The notes: generated by a model from the sequence alone, not told the origin. A stretch of 64,000 nucleotides of DNA from Oryzobacter telluris (GCF_043099285.1 NZ_CP170723.1:2170001-2234000); one strand, 5' to 3'; positions 25,229-32,900 are shown, numbered from the stretch's first letter. Program-made: numbers and translations.

Positions 25229-26404
25229 ATGTCCCTGCTGACCCCCCAGCGCCCCACCGCGGGCGCCCACACCGACAGCGCCGCGACGATGGTCCCGAAC
25301 CAGTCGCGCGCCGAGCGGACCACCTCGTTCACCGTCGCCGACTTCCCCACGCCCCACGGGCGCGAGGAGGAGTGGCGCTTCACGCCGGTCGACCGGCTCG
25401 GGGCGCTCTTCCACGACGCCGCGACCGGCGCCCACCTGCGCTGGGAGCAGACGCTCCCCGACGGCGTCGCCCTGTCCACGATCTCGCTGGAGGAGGCCCG
25501 CGCCGCGGGCGTCCCCGCGCCGAGTGACCGCGCGGCCGCGGTCGCCGCCGCGCACAGCGGAGGCGCGGCCCTGCTCGAGGTCCCGGCCGACGCCGAGGTC
25601 GACGAGCCGATCCGCGTGCGCCTCACCGGCGAGGGCGAGGTCGTCCACGGGCACCTCGTCATCAAGATCGGGCGCTTCGCCCGCGCCACGGTCGTCCTCG
25701 AGCACACCGGCACCGCCGAGTACGCCGAGCTCGTCTCGGTGCTCGCCGGCGACGGCAGCCAGGTCACCGTCGTCTCGGTCCAGGAGTGGACCGGCGACGC
25801 GCACCACCTCGCGCAGCACGACGTCGTCGTCGGTCGCGACGCCTCGGTGCGGCACATCGCCGTCACCATCGGCGGTGGCATCGTCCGGCTCAACACCAAC
25901 GCGTCGTACACCGGCCCCGGCGGGTCCTTCGAGGGCCTCGGCGTCTACTTCGCCGACGCCGGCCAGCACCTCGAGCACCGGCTCTTCGTCGACCACGAGG
26001 CGCCGCACTGCACGAGCAACGTCGAGTACAAGGGCGCCCTCCAGGGCGACACCGCGCACACCGTCTGGGTCGGCGACGTCCTCATCCGCGCGAGCGCCGA
26101 GGGCACCGACACCTACGAGCTCAACCGCAACCTCGTCCTCACCGAGGGCGCGCGCGCCGACTCCGTCCCCAACCTCGAGATCGAGACCGGGGAGATCAAG
26201 GGAGCCGGGCACGCCTCCGCCACAGGGCGCTTCGACGACCAGCAGCTCTTCTACCTCATGGCCCGTGGCATCCCCGAGGACGAGGCGCGCCGTCTCGTCG
26301 TCCGTGGATTCTTCGCCAGCGTCGTCGCACGCATCGGCGTCCCCGAGGTCCAGGAGCACCTGATGGAGGCCATCGAGCTCGAGCTGTCCGGCGGTGCCGC
26401 GTGA
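25229..26404 (+). CDS. sufD: Fe-S cluster assembly protein SufD
   Basis: SufD is the SufB paralogue that partners SufC. The 391-residue product has a variable N-terminus (EEEWRFTPVDRLG is the usual N-terminal landmark), the beta-helix core, and a C-terminus MARGIPEDEARRLVVRGFFASVV shared with SufB. The key His in DHEAPHCTSNVEYKG is present. The ATG at 25229 is spaced 10 nt from GAGG in repeat copy 1. Both sides of the gene carry the same 53-nt intergenic element. Confidence 0.97.
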   Translation: MSLLTPQRPTAGAHTDSAATMVPNQSRAERTTSFTVADFPTPHGREEEWRFTPVDRLGALFHDAATGAHLRWEQTLPDGVALSTISLEEARAAGVPAPSDRAAAVAAAHSGGAALLEVPADAEVDEPIRVRLTGEGEVVHGHLVIKIGRFARATVVLEHTGTAEYAELVSVLAGDGSQVTVVSVQEWTGDAHHLAQHDVVVGRDASVRHIAVTIGGGIVRLNTNASYTGPGGSFEGLGVYFADAGQHLEHRLFVDHEAPHCTSNVEYKGALQGDTAHTVWVGDVLIRASAEGTDTYELNRNLVLTEGARADSVPNLEIETGEIKGAGHASATGRFDDQQLFYLMARGIPEDEARRLVVRGFFASVVARIGVPEVQEHLMEAIELELSGGAA

Positions 26405-26407
26405 AGT

Positions 26408-26460
26408 CCCCCCGAAGTTCTTCCTCCGCTTCGCTCCCCCAGATACTTCGCGAGGACCCC
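26408..26460 (+). repeat. 53-nt intergenic repeat, copy 2 (sufD-Rieske)
   Basis: Copy of the element at 25171-25223 with three substitutions. Here its last bases GCGAGGA form the ribosome binding site 6-7 nt before the Rieske gene ATG at 26463. Confidence 0.9.
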
Positions 26461-26462
26461 AG

Positions 26463-26804
26463 ATGAGCGAGCAGCTGACCGACACCGGGTTCACCCGGGT
26501 CTGCCGCCTCGACGAGCTGCCCCCGGTCGGGGCCGCCCTCGCCGAGATCGAGGGCCGGCGCGTCTCCATCGTCCGCACCGACGACGGCGCGGTCCACTGC
26601 GTCGACGACACGTGCAGCCACGCCAACGTCTCGCTCTCCGAGGGCGAGCTCGACGGCTGCCAGCTCGAGTGCTGGCTCCACGGCTCGCGCTTCGACCTGC
26701 GCACCGGTGAGCCCACGGGCCCGCCGGCCATCACCCCCATCGCCGTCCACACCGTCCGCATCGAGGGCGACGACGTCTTCGTCGCGCTGTCCGAGGAGAT
26801 CTGA
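26463..26804 (+). CDS. Rieske 2Fe-2S ferredoxin-like protein in suf operon
   Basis: A 113-residue stand-alone Rieske domain of the kind annotated as non-heme iron oxygenase ferredoxin subunit. The cluster ligands are visible as CSHANVSLSEG and CWLHGSRFDLRTG (Cys-X-His ... Cys-X2-His). In actinobacterial suf operons such a gene regularly lies between sufD and sufC, where it may donate electrons or act as an assembly client; that role is not proven. The ATG at 26463 follows GAGGA. sufC starts 3 nt after its stop. Confidence 0.94.
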   Translation: MSEQLTDTGFTRVCRLDELPPVGAALAEIEGRRVSIVRTDDGAVHCVDDTCSHANVSLSEGELDGCQLECWLHGSRFDLRTGEPTGPPAITPIAVHTVRIEGDDVFVALSEEI

Positions 26805-26807
26805 ACC

Positions 26808-27581
26808 ATGTCCACCCTTGAGATCAAGGACCTGCACGTCAGCGTCGAGACCGAGGAGGGCGCCAAGGAGATCCTCCGCGGCGTCACCCTGACCATCGAG
26901 TCCGGCCAGACCCACGCGATCATGGGCCCCAACGGCTCGGGCAAGTCCACGCTGGCCTACTCGGTCGCCGGCCACCCCAAGTACACGATCACCTCCGGCA
27001 CCGTCACCCTCGACGGCGAGGACGTCCTCGCGATGAAGGTCGACGAGCGCGCCCGCGCCGGCCTCTTCCTCGCGATGCAGTACCCCGTCGAGGTCCCCGG
27101 CGTCTCGGTGTCGAACTTCCTGCGCACCGCCAAGACCGCCATCGACGGCGAGGCACCCAAGCTGCGCACCTGGGTCAAGGACATGAAGTCCGCCATGGGC
27201 AACCTGCGCATGGACCCCGCCTTCGCCGAGCGCAACGTCAATGAGGGCTTCTCCGGCGGCGAGAAGAAGCGCCACGAGATCCTCCAGATGGAGCTGCTCC
27301 GCCCGAAGATCGCGATCCTCGACGAGACCGACTCCGGCCTGGACGTCGACGCCCTGCGCGTCGTGTCCGAGGGCGTCAACCGCGCCAAGGAGAGCACCGG
27401 CGCCGGCGTCCTGCTCATCACCCACTACACGCGGATCCTGCGCTACATCAAGCCCGACTTCGTCCACGTCTTCGTCGACGGCAGGATCGCGGAGGAGGGC
27501 GGCCCCGAGCTCGCCGACCGCCTCGAGGCCGAGGGCTACGACCGCTTCCTGCCCGAGCCCGCCGCGGCGGTCGAGGCCTGA
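26808..27581 (+). CDS. sufC: Fe-S assembly ATPase SufC
   Basis: SufC is the ABC-type ATPase that drives conformational change in SufBCD. It has 257 residues with Walker A MGPNGSGKSTLA, the SufC-specific signature NEGFSGGEKKRHEILQM, Walker B IAILDETDSGLDVDAL and switch LITHYTRIL. The DETDSGLD variant of Walker B/D-loop is typical of SufC. The ATG lies 3 nt after the Rieske gene, and the stop is followed by sufS after 1 nt. Confidence 0.98.
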   Translation: MSTLEIKDLHVSVETEEGAKEILRGVTLTIESGQTHAIMGPNGSGKSTLAYSVAGHPKYTITSGTVTLDGEDVLAMKVDERARAGLFLAMQYPVEVPGVSVSNFLRTAKTAIDGEAPKLRTWVKDMKSAMGNLRMDPAFAERNVNEGFSGGEKKRHEILQMELLRPKIAILDETDSGLDVDALRVVSEGVNRAKESTGAGVLLITHYTRILRYIKPDFVHVFVDGRIAEEGGPELADRLEAEGYDRFLPEPAAAVEA

Positions 27582-27582
27582 G

Positions 27583-28878
27583 ATGACGGCCGCCCCCTTC
27601 ACCGACGAGGAGCTGGCCCGCATCCGGGCCCAGTTCCCCATCCTGACGCGCACGGTGCGCGGGGGGCACCCGCTGGTCTACCTCGACTCGGGTGCGACCT
27701 CGCACAAGCCGGTCCGGGTCCTGGACGCCGAGCGCGACTTCTACGAGCGCACCAACGCCGCCGTCCACCGCGGCGCGCACCAGCTCTCCGAGGAGGGCAC
27801 CGACGCCTACGAACGGGCCCGCGACACCATCGCGCGGTTCTTCGGGGCGGCGGCCGGTGAGGTCGTCTTCACCCGCAACGCCACCGAGGCCATCAACCTC
27901 GTCGCCTACGCCTTCACCAACGGCACGCACGGCGGCGGGGGCGGCCACGGCGACCGGTTCGCGCTCGGTCCCGGCGACGAGGTCCTCGTCACCGAGATGG
28001 AGCACCACGCCAACCTCATCCCGTGGCAGGAGGCGTGCCGCCGCACCGGTGCCACGCTGCGCTGGGTGCCGCTCACCGACGACGGCCGCCTCGACCTCAC
28101 CGACCTCGACTCGCTGCTCACCGAGCGCACCAAGGTCTTCGCGTTCACCCACGTGTCGAACGTCCTCGGGACGCTCAACCCGGTCAAGGAGCTCGTCGCC
28201 CGGGCGCACGCCGTGGGGGCGCTCGTCGTCCTCGACGCGTGCCAGTCGGTGCCCCACCTGCCGGTCGACGTCCACGACCTCGACGTCGACTTCCTCGCCT
28301 TCTCCGGCCACAAGATGTTCGGCCCGCTCGGCATCGGCGTCCTCTGGGGCCGCGCCGAGCTCCTCGACCAGATGCCGGTCTTCCTCACCGGTGGCTCGAT
28401 GATCGAGACCGTGACGATGGAGGGCTCCACCTACGCGCCCGCGCCGCAGAAGTTCGAGGCCGGGGTGCCCGTCGCGGCCCAGGCCGTGGGGCTCGCCGCC
28501 GCGTGCGACGTCCTCACCGAGCTCGGCCTGGACCGCGTGCACGCCCACGAGCAGGCGCTCACCCGCCGGCTCGTCGAGGGCCTGCGGTCCCGGCCGTGGG
28601 TCACCGTCCTCGGACCGGAGGACTACTCCGAGCGCGGGGGAGCGGTGGCGTTCGTCGTCGACGGCGTCCACGCCCACGACGTCGGCCAGGTCCTCGACGA
28701 CCGCGGCGTCGCCGTGCGCGTCGGCCACCACTGCGCGTGGCCGCTGCACCGGGCGCTGAAGGTCCAGGCCAGCTCGCGCGCCAGCTTCGCGGCCTACACG
28801 ACCCCGGCCGAGGTCGACGCCCTCCTCGAGGCGCTCGACCGCGTGCCCGCCACGTTCGGGCTGGAGGTGGCGGTCTAG
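27583..28878 (+). CDS. sufS: Cysteine desulfurase SufS
   Basis: A PLP enzyme that takes sulfur from cysteine and passes it to SufU. The 431-residue protein shows the PLP lysine in FSGHKMFGP, upstream TEMEHHANLIPWQ and LDACQSVPHLPVDV, and the catalytic Cys in VRVGHHCAWPLHR near residue 384. It starts 1 nt after the sufC stop and is directly followed by sufU with no intervening base. Confidence 0.97.
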   Translation: MTAAPFTDEELARIRAQFPILTRTVRGGHPLVYLDSGATSHKPVRVLDAERDFYERTNAAVHRGAHQLSEEGTDAYERARDTIARFFGAAAGEVVFTRNATEAINLVAYAFTNGTHGGGGGHGDRFALGPGDEVLVTEMEHHANLIPWQEACRRTGATLRWVPLTDDGRLDLTDLDSLLTERTKVFAFTHVSNVLGTLNPVKELVARAHAVGALVVLDACQSVPHLPVDVHDLDVDFLAFSGHKMFGPLGIGVLWGRAELLDQMPVFLTGGSMIETVTMEGSTYAPAPQKFEAGVPVAAQAVGLAAACDVLTELGLDRVHAHEQALTRRLVEGLRSRPWVTVLGPEDYSERGGAVAFVVDGVHAHDVGQVLDDRGVAVRVGHHCAWPLHRALKVQASSRASFAAYTTPAEVDALLEALDRVPATFGLEVAV

Positions 28879-29325
28879 ATGGACCTCTACCAGGAGCTCA
28901 TCCTCGAGCACTACAAGCGTCCCGTGCGGGCCGGCCTGCGCGAGCCCTTCGAGGCCGAGGTCCACCACGTCAACCCCACCTGCGGCGACGAGGTGACCCT
29001 GCGGGTCCACCTCGCCGGCGACGGGTCCGACGCCACGGTCGAGGACGTCTCGTACGACGCGATGGGCTGCTCGATCAGCGTCGCGTCGGCGTCGATCCTC
29101 GCCGAGGAGATCACCGGCGGCTCCGTCGCCCACGCCCGCGAGACCGTCGAGGCGATGCGCTCGATGCTCACGAGCAAGGGCGAGGACCCCGGCGACGAGG
29201 ACGCCATCGGCGACGGTGTCGCCCTCTCCGGGGTCGCGAAGTACCCCGCCCGTGTCAAGTGCGCCCTCCTGTCGTGGATGGCCTTCACCGATGCCCTGCA
29301 CCAGGCGCAAGGAGCGAACTCATGA
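28879..29325 (+). CDS. sufU: Zinc-dependent sulfurtransferase SufU
   Basis: SufU accepts persulfide sulfur from SufS by zinc-ligand exchange. The 148-residue IscU-like fold keeps Cys in NPTCGDEV, the Asp/Gly-rich MGCSISVASASIL and the third Cys in RVKCALLSW. The longer segment between the second and third cysteines is the hallmark separating SufU from IscU. ATG immediately follows the sufS stop. The stop overlaps the next gene (ATGA). Confidence 0.96.
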   Translation: MDLYQELILEHYKRPVRAGLREPFEAEVHHVNPTCGDEVTLRVHLAGDGSDATVEDVSYDAMGCSISVASASILAEEITGGSVAHARETVEAMRSMLTSKGEDPGDEDAIGDGVALSGVAKYPARVKCALLSWMAFTDALHQAQGANS

Positions 29326-29648
29326 CCCAGACCAGCACCCCGGCCAACGTGGCCGACGTCGAGGAGGCCCTGCGCGACGTCGTCGACCCAGAGCTCGGCA
29401 TCAACGTCGTCGACCTCGGCCTCGTCTACGGCATCACCGTCGACGGCCAGAACCACGCCGTCATCGACATGACGCTGACGTCGGCGGCCTGCCCGCTCAC
29501 CGACGTCATCGAGGACCAGACGCAGCAGTCCCTCGAGGGCCTCGTCGCGTCCTACCGCGTCAACTGGGTCTGGATGCCGCCGTGGGGCCCGGACAAGATC
29601 ACCGACGACGGCCGCGAGCAGCTGCGCGCCCTCGGCTTCAACATCTGA
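29322..29648 (+). CDS. sufT: Metal-sulfur cluster assembly factor (DUF59/SufT-like)
   Basis: The 108-residue DUF59/MIP18 protein contains VVDPELGINVVDLGLVYGI and the conserved Cys in LTSAACPLTDVIEDQ. Proteins of this family help in cluster maturation or transfer. The ATG at 29322 overlaps the sufU stop. It is followed after 1 nt by the acVLRF1-type gene, so both look like operon members. The symbol sufT is by context. Confidence 0.9.
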   Translation: MTQTSTPANVADVEEALRDVVDPELGINVVDLGLVYGITVDGQNHAVIDMTLTSAACPLTDVIEDQTQQSLEGLVASYRVNWVWMPPWGPDKITDDGREQLRALGFNI

Positions 29649-29649
29649 G

Positions 29650-30171
29650 GTGACCACCCGCGTCGTCGAGGTCGCCCCCGACCGGTTCGACGGCTGGCTC
29701 GAGCGCTTCACCGCCAACAACCCCGACGGCCCCCAGCGGGTCGTCGGGGTCGTGCGTTTCGACCACGACCCCGTGGCGCTGCTCCTCGTGCGCCGTGGCG
29801 GCTACGCCGTCGGGGTCGGGAACGGCGCCCGTCTCGTGACCCACAAGGTGGGCACGCGCTACGTGCAGTCGCGCACCGCGGCCGGTGGCTGGAGCCAGCA
29901 GCGCTTCGCCCGGCGTCGCGCCAACCAGGCCGACGAGCTCGTCGGGGCCGTCACCGAGCACGCGGTGCGGCTGCTCGTGGGGTCACAGGCCCGCGGCCTG
30001 GTCGTCGGTGGTGACCGCACCCTCGTCACCGCCGTCCTCGAGGACGCGCGCCTCGCCGGGCTGCGTGACCTCCCGCGCCGCGAGGTCCTCGACCTCCCCG
30101 ACCCGCGGCTCGACGTGCTCACCAGGGCCCTCGAACGCGGGCGCGCGGTGCACGTCACCATCGAGGAGTGA
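29650..30171 (+). CDS. acVLRF1-type peptidyl-tRNA hydrolase (Vms1/ANKZF1-like)
   Basis: The 173-residue protein matches the actinobacterial branch of the Vms1/release-factor-like family, which in eukaryotes cleaves nascent chains from tRNA on stalled ribosomes. The diagnostic catalytic-loop region TAAGGWSQQRFARRRANQ includes the conserved Gly-Gly and Gln. The start is GTG 29650, only 1 nt after the sufT stop. It is the last gene before a new promoter at 30187. The link to Fe-S assembly is by position only. Confidence 0.85.
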   Translation: MTTRVVEVAPDRFDGWLERFTANNPDGPQRVVGVVRFDHDPVALLLVRRGGYAVGVGNGARLVTHKVGTRYVQSRTAAGGWSQQRFARRRANQADELVGAVTEHAVRLLVGSQARGLVVGGDRTLVTAVLEDARLAGLRDLPRREVLDLPDPRLDVLTRALERGRAVHVTIEE

Positions 30172-30186
30172 GCGTGGGGCGCAGGT

Positions 30187-30192
30187 TAGCCT
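30187..30192 (+). promoter_or_regulatory. Leaderless -10 for small membrane protein
   Basis: TAGCCT ends 6 nt before the ATG at 30199; no Shine-Dalgarno sequence is present. Confidence 0.55.
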
Positions 30193-30198
30193 TCGGCC

Positions 30199-30393
30199 AT
30201 GAACCGAACCGTCAGCGTCGTCCTGGGTGTCGTGCTCGTCCTCGTCGGGCTGCTGTGGACGCTGCAGGGGCTCGGCGTCGTGGGCGGCAGCGTGATGTCC
30301 GGGGTGACGTTCTGGGCCGTGGTCGGTCCGGTCGTGGCCCTGGGCGGCCTGTTCCTCGTCGCCGTCGGTGGGCGTCGGCGCTCGGGGGATTGA
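30199..30393 (+). CDS. Small membrane protein, two helices
   Basis: The 64-residue product has two hydrophobic segments (about residues 5-25 and 34-57) and a short Arg-rich cytoplasmic end. Similar tiny Gly/Val-rich two-helix proteins are widespread in actinobacteria, but I do not know a function. The ATG at 30199 lies 6 nt after TAGCCT. Confidence 0.75.
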   Translation: MNRTVSVVLGVVLVLVGLLWTLQGLGVVGGSVMSGVTFWAVVGPVVALGGLFLVAVGGRRRSGD

Positions 30394-30465
30394 CCGCGCG
30401 CACCGGCGTTGGGACGCTGGCCGGGGACGGGTGACCCGTCCACCGGCACGACCGAGGGGCGCACC

Positions 30466-30906
30466 ATGGCGGCGAGCACGAGGCACGACTCCGGCCTGGC
30501 CCACGCGTTCACGGTGACGGCCGACGGGGTCCAGCTGGCCGGGGTCACCGGGGTGAGCGGGATCGGGGTCGAGCGCGACGCCATCGAGTTCCGTGAGGGG
30601 AACGACGACTCCGGCACGCGGCGGCTCCCCGGTCGGGCGAAGGGCGGCGACGCCGTCCTCACCCGCGGACTCTCCACCGACCCGGCCTTCGAGTCGTGGG
30701 CGCGGGCCGCGGGAGCCGACGGCGCCGCGGTGGCCACGCGCGACGTGCGGATCCGGTTCTTCGACCGGCACGGGGCTCCGGTGCGCGCCTACCGGCTGGT
30801 GCGGGCCTGGCCCCGGCGCTTCGAGGTCGCCGGGTCCACGACGGCGGGCTCGCCGGGCCTGCTCGAGGTGCTCACCCTCTCGTACGACGCCTGCGTCCCC
30901 GAGTGA
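30466..30906 (+). CDS. Orphan phage tail tube-like protein (T4 gp19 family)
   Basis: The 146-residue protein matches the inner-tube family of contractile tails and injection systems: an N-terminal FTVTADGVQLAGVTGVSGI strand pair, then VERDAIEFREGND, RRLPGRAKGGDAVLTRGLS, a Trp-Arg-Ala helix and VRAYRLVRAWPRRFEV, ending in LEVLTLSYDAC. GAGGGG lies 6 nt before the ATG at 30466. No sheath, baseplate, spike or AAA+ gene is nearby, so it is solitary in this window. A tail-like structure cannot be inferred from it alone. It is followed by a 479-nt gene-free repeat region. Confidence 0.8.
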   Translation: MAASTRHDSGLAHAFTVTADGVQLAGVTGVSGIGVERDAIEFREGNDDSGTRRLPGRAKGGDAVLTRGLSTDPAFESWARAAGADGAAVATRDVRIRFFDRHGAPVRAYRLVRAWPRRFEVAGSTTAGSPGLLEVLTLSYDACVPE

Positions 30907-30915
30907 CGTCTCGCT

Positions 30916-31109
30916 GACCCGTCCCACCCACCGCCTGACCCACCCCAGACCCGACCCACCCAGCGCCTGACCCACCCCAGACCCGACCCACCCAGCGCCT
31001 GACCCACCCCAGACCCGACCCACCCAGCGCCTGACCCACCCCAGACCCGACCCACCCAGCGCCTGACCCACCCCTGACCTGACCCCACGAGCGCCTGGCC
31101 CACCGACCG
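30916..31109. repeat. 32-bp tandem repeat (minisatellite)
   Basis: Four perfect 32-bp units start at 30932, 30964, 30996 and 31028, with a diverging unit at 31060, the start of another at 31092 and a half unit before the first. Each unit is two related 16-mers sharing the core GACCCACCC. Period 32 is not a multiple of three. No intervening spacers occur, so this is not a CRISPR array. Apart from this repeat and the dyad at 31155-31266 I see nothing in the gene-free stretch 30907-31385. Confidence 0.95.
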
Positions 31110-31154
31110 CCCCACGCCGCTCCTGCCCGTCGCCTGTCCCGCCGCGCACCTCCT

Positions 31155-31266
31155 TGCGGGCTCTGGTCCACTCGGCGGGATGGCGACGATCTGCCCGGAT
31201 GGCGTGGCGATCGCGACGCCATCCGGGCAGGTGGACCAGAGCCGACCGGGTGGACCAGAGCCCGCA
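31155..31266. repeat. 112-nt nested inverted repeat
   Basis: Perfect 17-bp outer arms (31155-31171 and 31250-31266) and a 40-nt inner palindrome (31191-31230, 19 of 20 pairs) share the same centre, with 19 unpaired nt on each side. A 14-mer GGTGGACCAGAGCC also occurs twice in direct orientation at 31230 and 31249. It may fold as cruciform DNA or a long RNA hairpin. It lies about 120 nt before the DUF1801 gene. Confidence 0.9.
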
Positions 31267-31385
31267 CGAGAGGGGCTGGGGCGGCGCGACCTCCGGCCGA
31301 CCGGGCAGGATCGGAGAAGCGCCGGGGTGGGCCACCGGGTCAGGCTGGGTCCGACAGCACGACGACCCACGACGGAAGGACGGCC

Positions 31386-31874
31386 ATGAGCCCCTCAACG
31401 ACGACCACGAAGACCACCAGTGCCACGCGGGGGTCGGGCGCCTTCACGACCGAGGAGAAGGCCGCGATGAAGGCGCGCGCCGCGGAGGCACGGGCCGAGG
31501 AGCGGGCGAGCCGGAGTGCCGCGAAGGCCGCGGAGAAGGCCGAGGAGGACCGCGCGGCCTGCGAGGCGAAGATCGCCGAGCTGGACGACGCCGACCGGGT
31601 CCTCTGCGAGCGGCTCCACGCCGTCATCACGACGAACGCCCCCGGCCTGGCCCCGCGGCTCTACTACGGCATGCCGGCGTACGCCAAGGACGGCGCCGTC
31701 CTGTGCTTCGTCCAGCCGGCGGCGAAGTTCGGCACCCGCTACGCCACCCTCGGCTTCACCGACGTAGCGATGCTCGACGACGGCTCGTTCTGGCCCAACG
31801 CCTGGGCGATCACGACGCTCACCGCCGCCGACGAGGAGGAGGTCGCCGCCCTCGTGCGCCGGGCCGTCGGCTGA
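31386..31874 (+). CDS. DUF1801/YdhG-like protein with coiled N-terminus
   Basis: The 162-residue protein has two parts. Residues 1-60 are Thr-rich and then an Ala/Lys/Glu/Arg-rich helix likely to be coiled coil (KAAMKARAAEARAEERA). Residues 65-160 form a DUF1801-type domain (LYYGMPAYAKDGAVLCFVQPAAKFG, typical of YdhG-like proteins, some called iron chaperones). GGAAGGA lies 8 nt before the ATG at 31386. The function is unknown. It ends before a strong bidirectional terminator. Confidence 0.8.
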   Translation: MSPSTTTTKTTSATRGSGAFTTEEKAAMKARAAEARAEERASRSAAKAAEKAEEDRAACEAKIAELDDADRVLCERLHAVITTNAPGLAPRLYYGMPAYAKDGAVLCFVQPAAKFGTRYATLGFTDVAMLDDGSFWPNAWAITTLTAADEEEVAALVRRAVG

Positions 31875-31886
31875 ACCACGATGACA

Positions 31887-31928
31887 CCGACCCGCTGCTC
31901 CCCGACTCGTAGGGGGGCAGCGGGTCGG
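31887..31928 (+). terminator. Bidirectional terminator between convergent genes
   Basis: A 17-bp stem (31887-31903 with 31912-31928, one G-T pair) with an 8-nt loop lies between the DUF1801 gene and the convergent metallopeptidase. A pyrimidine-rich stretch follows on the plus strand. Confidence 0.85.
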
Positions 31929-31936
31929 CTGCTCTT

Positions 31937-32851
31937 CTAGTTGACCGAGTCGACGGAGAAGGTGTCGCAGCGGTTGAGGTCGCCGGTCTTGTAGCCCTGG
32001 AGGAACCACCGCTGGCGGGCGGCCGCGGAGCCGTGGGTCCACGTCTCGGGGTTCACCTGGCCCTGCGTCTTCTCCTGGATCCGGTCGTCACCCACCGACT
32101 CGGCGGCCGACAGCGCGTCCTTGATGTCCTGCTCGGTGAGCGGCTTGAGGAAGGGGGTGCCGGTGTCGGCGTCGTTCGTCGAGCTCGCCGACTTGGCCCA
32201 CACGCCGGCGAGGCAGTCGGCCATCAGCTCGATGCGCACACCGGGCGACTCGGGGCCGGTGCCGCCCTGCTGGGCGCGTCCGAGGAGGCCGAGCTGGTCC
32301 TGGAGTGCGTGGCCGTACTCGTGCGCCACCACGTACTCCTGCGCGAGCGGCCCTCCGCTGGACCCGAACTGCTTCTCGAGGATGTCGAAGAAGCTCGCGT
32401 CGATGTAGACGCTCTTGTCGAGCGGGCAGTAGAACGGGCCGACCTGGTTGCTCGCCGTGCCGCACTGCGACTGGGTGGACCCGCTGTAGAGGACGGTCTG
32501 CGTCTCCTGCCACTCCTTGCCGTACCGGGGGAGGGCGGTGGTCCAGTACGCCTGGACCGAGTTGACGGTGCCGACCATGCGGCACTCGACGCTGCGGTTG
32601 GCGTCGGCGCCGGTCTTGCAGTCGGCGAACGCGTTGGAGTCGGTGGAGCCCCCGGGCTGGACCTGGCCCTGGTCGGGCTGTCCGCCGCCCGTGGGCAGGT
32701 CGCTGGGGTTGATGCCGAAGACGAGCGCGAGGATCAGCATGATGATGCCGCCCAGGCCGCCGCCCACGACGAGGCCGCCGGGTGCCCCGCCACCGCCGCC
32801 ACCACCACGCACCTGTCCGGTGTCGAGGGTGACGTTGTCGTTGAAGCTCAT
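31937..32851 (-). CDS. Neutral zinc metallopeptidase (YpfJ/KPN_02809 family)
   Basis: The 304-residue protein has a glycine-rich N-terminus, one membrane segment (GLGGIIMLILALVFGI, about 30-50) and an extracytoplasmic peptidase domain with the zinc motif HEYGH in VVAHEYGHALQDQLG. A third-ligand Glu candidate is in ELMADCLAGVWA. Four or more cysteines could form disulfides. GGAGG lies 5 nt before the ATG at 32851; a longer frame upstream is disfavoured. Substrate and role are unknown in this family. Confidence 0.9.
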   Translation of the reverse strand: MSFNDNVTLDTGQVRGGGGGGGAPGGLVVGGGLGGIIMLILALVFGINPSDLPTGGGQPDQGQVQPGGSTDSNAFADCKTGADANRSVECRMVGTVNSVQAYWTTALPRYGKEWQETQTVLYSGSTQSQCGTASNQVGPFYCPLDKSVYIDASFFDILEKQFGSSGGPLAQEYVVAHEYGHALQDQLGLLGRAQQGGTGPESPGVRIELMADCLAGVWAKSASSTNDADTGTPFLKPLTEQDIKDALSAAESVGDDRIQEKTQGQVNPETWTHGSAAARQRWFLQGYKTGDLNRCDTFSVDSVN

Positions 32852-32900
32852 GCGGGCCTCCGGCGCCTGCTCGGTGGACAGTGGACTGCTCAGCGCCACT

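Noticed and set aside
30466..30906. Prophage or injection-system cluster
   Set aside because: Only the single tube-like gene is present; no integrase, sheath, baseplate, holin or terminase is visible nearby.
30916..31109. CRISPR array
   Set aside because: The repeats are contiguous with no unique spacers, and no cas genes are present.
31155..31266. Simple intrinsic terminator of the tail-tube-like gene
   Set aside because: It starts about 250 nt after the stop, beyond the minisatellite, and lacks a T tract. A nested 112-nt dyad is far larger than the terminators seen elsewhere in the window.
30872..31398. Gly/Trp/Val-rich repeat proteins read from the minus strand of the minisatellite
   Set aside because: The 32-nt period shifts frame each unit, giving similar peptides in all three frames. 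There is no ribosome binding site or conserved start.
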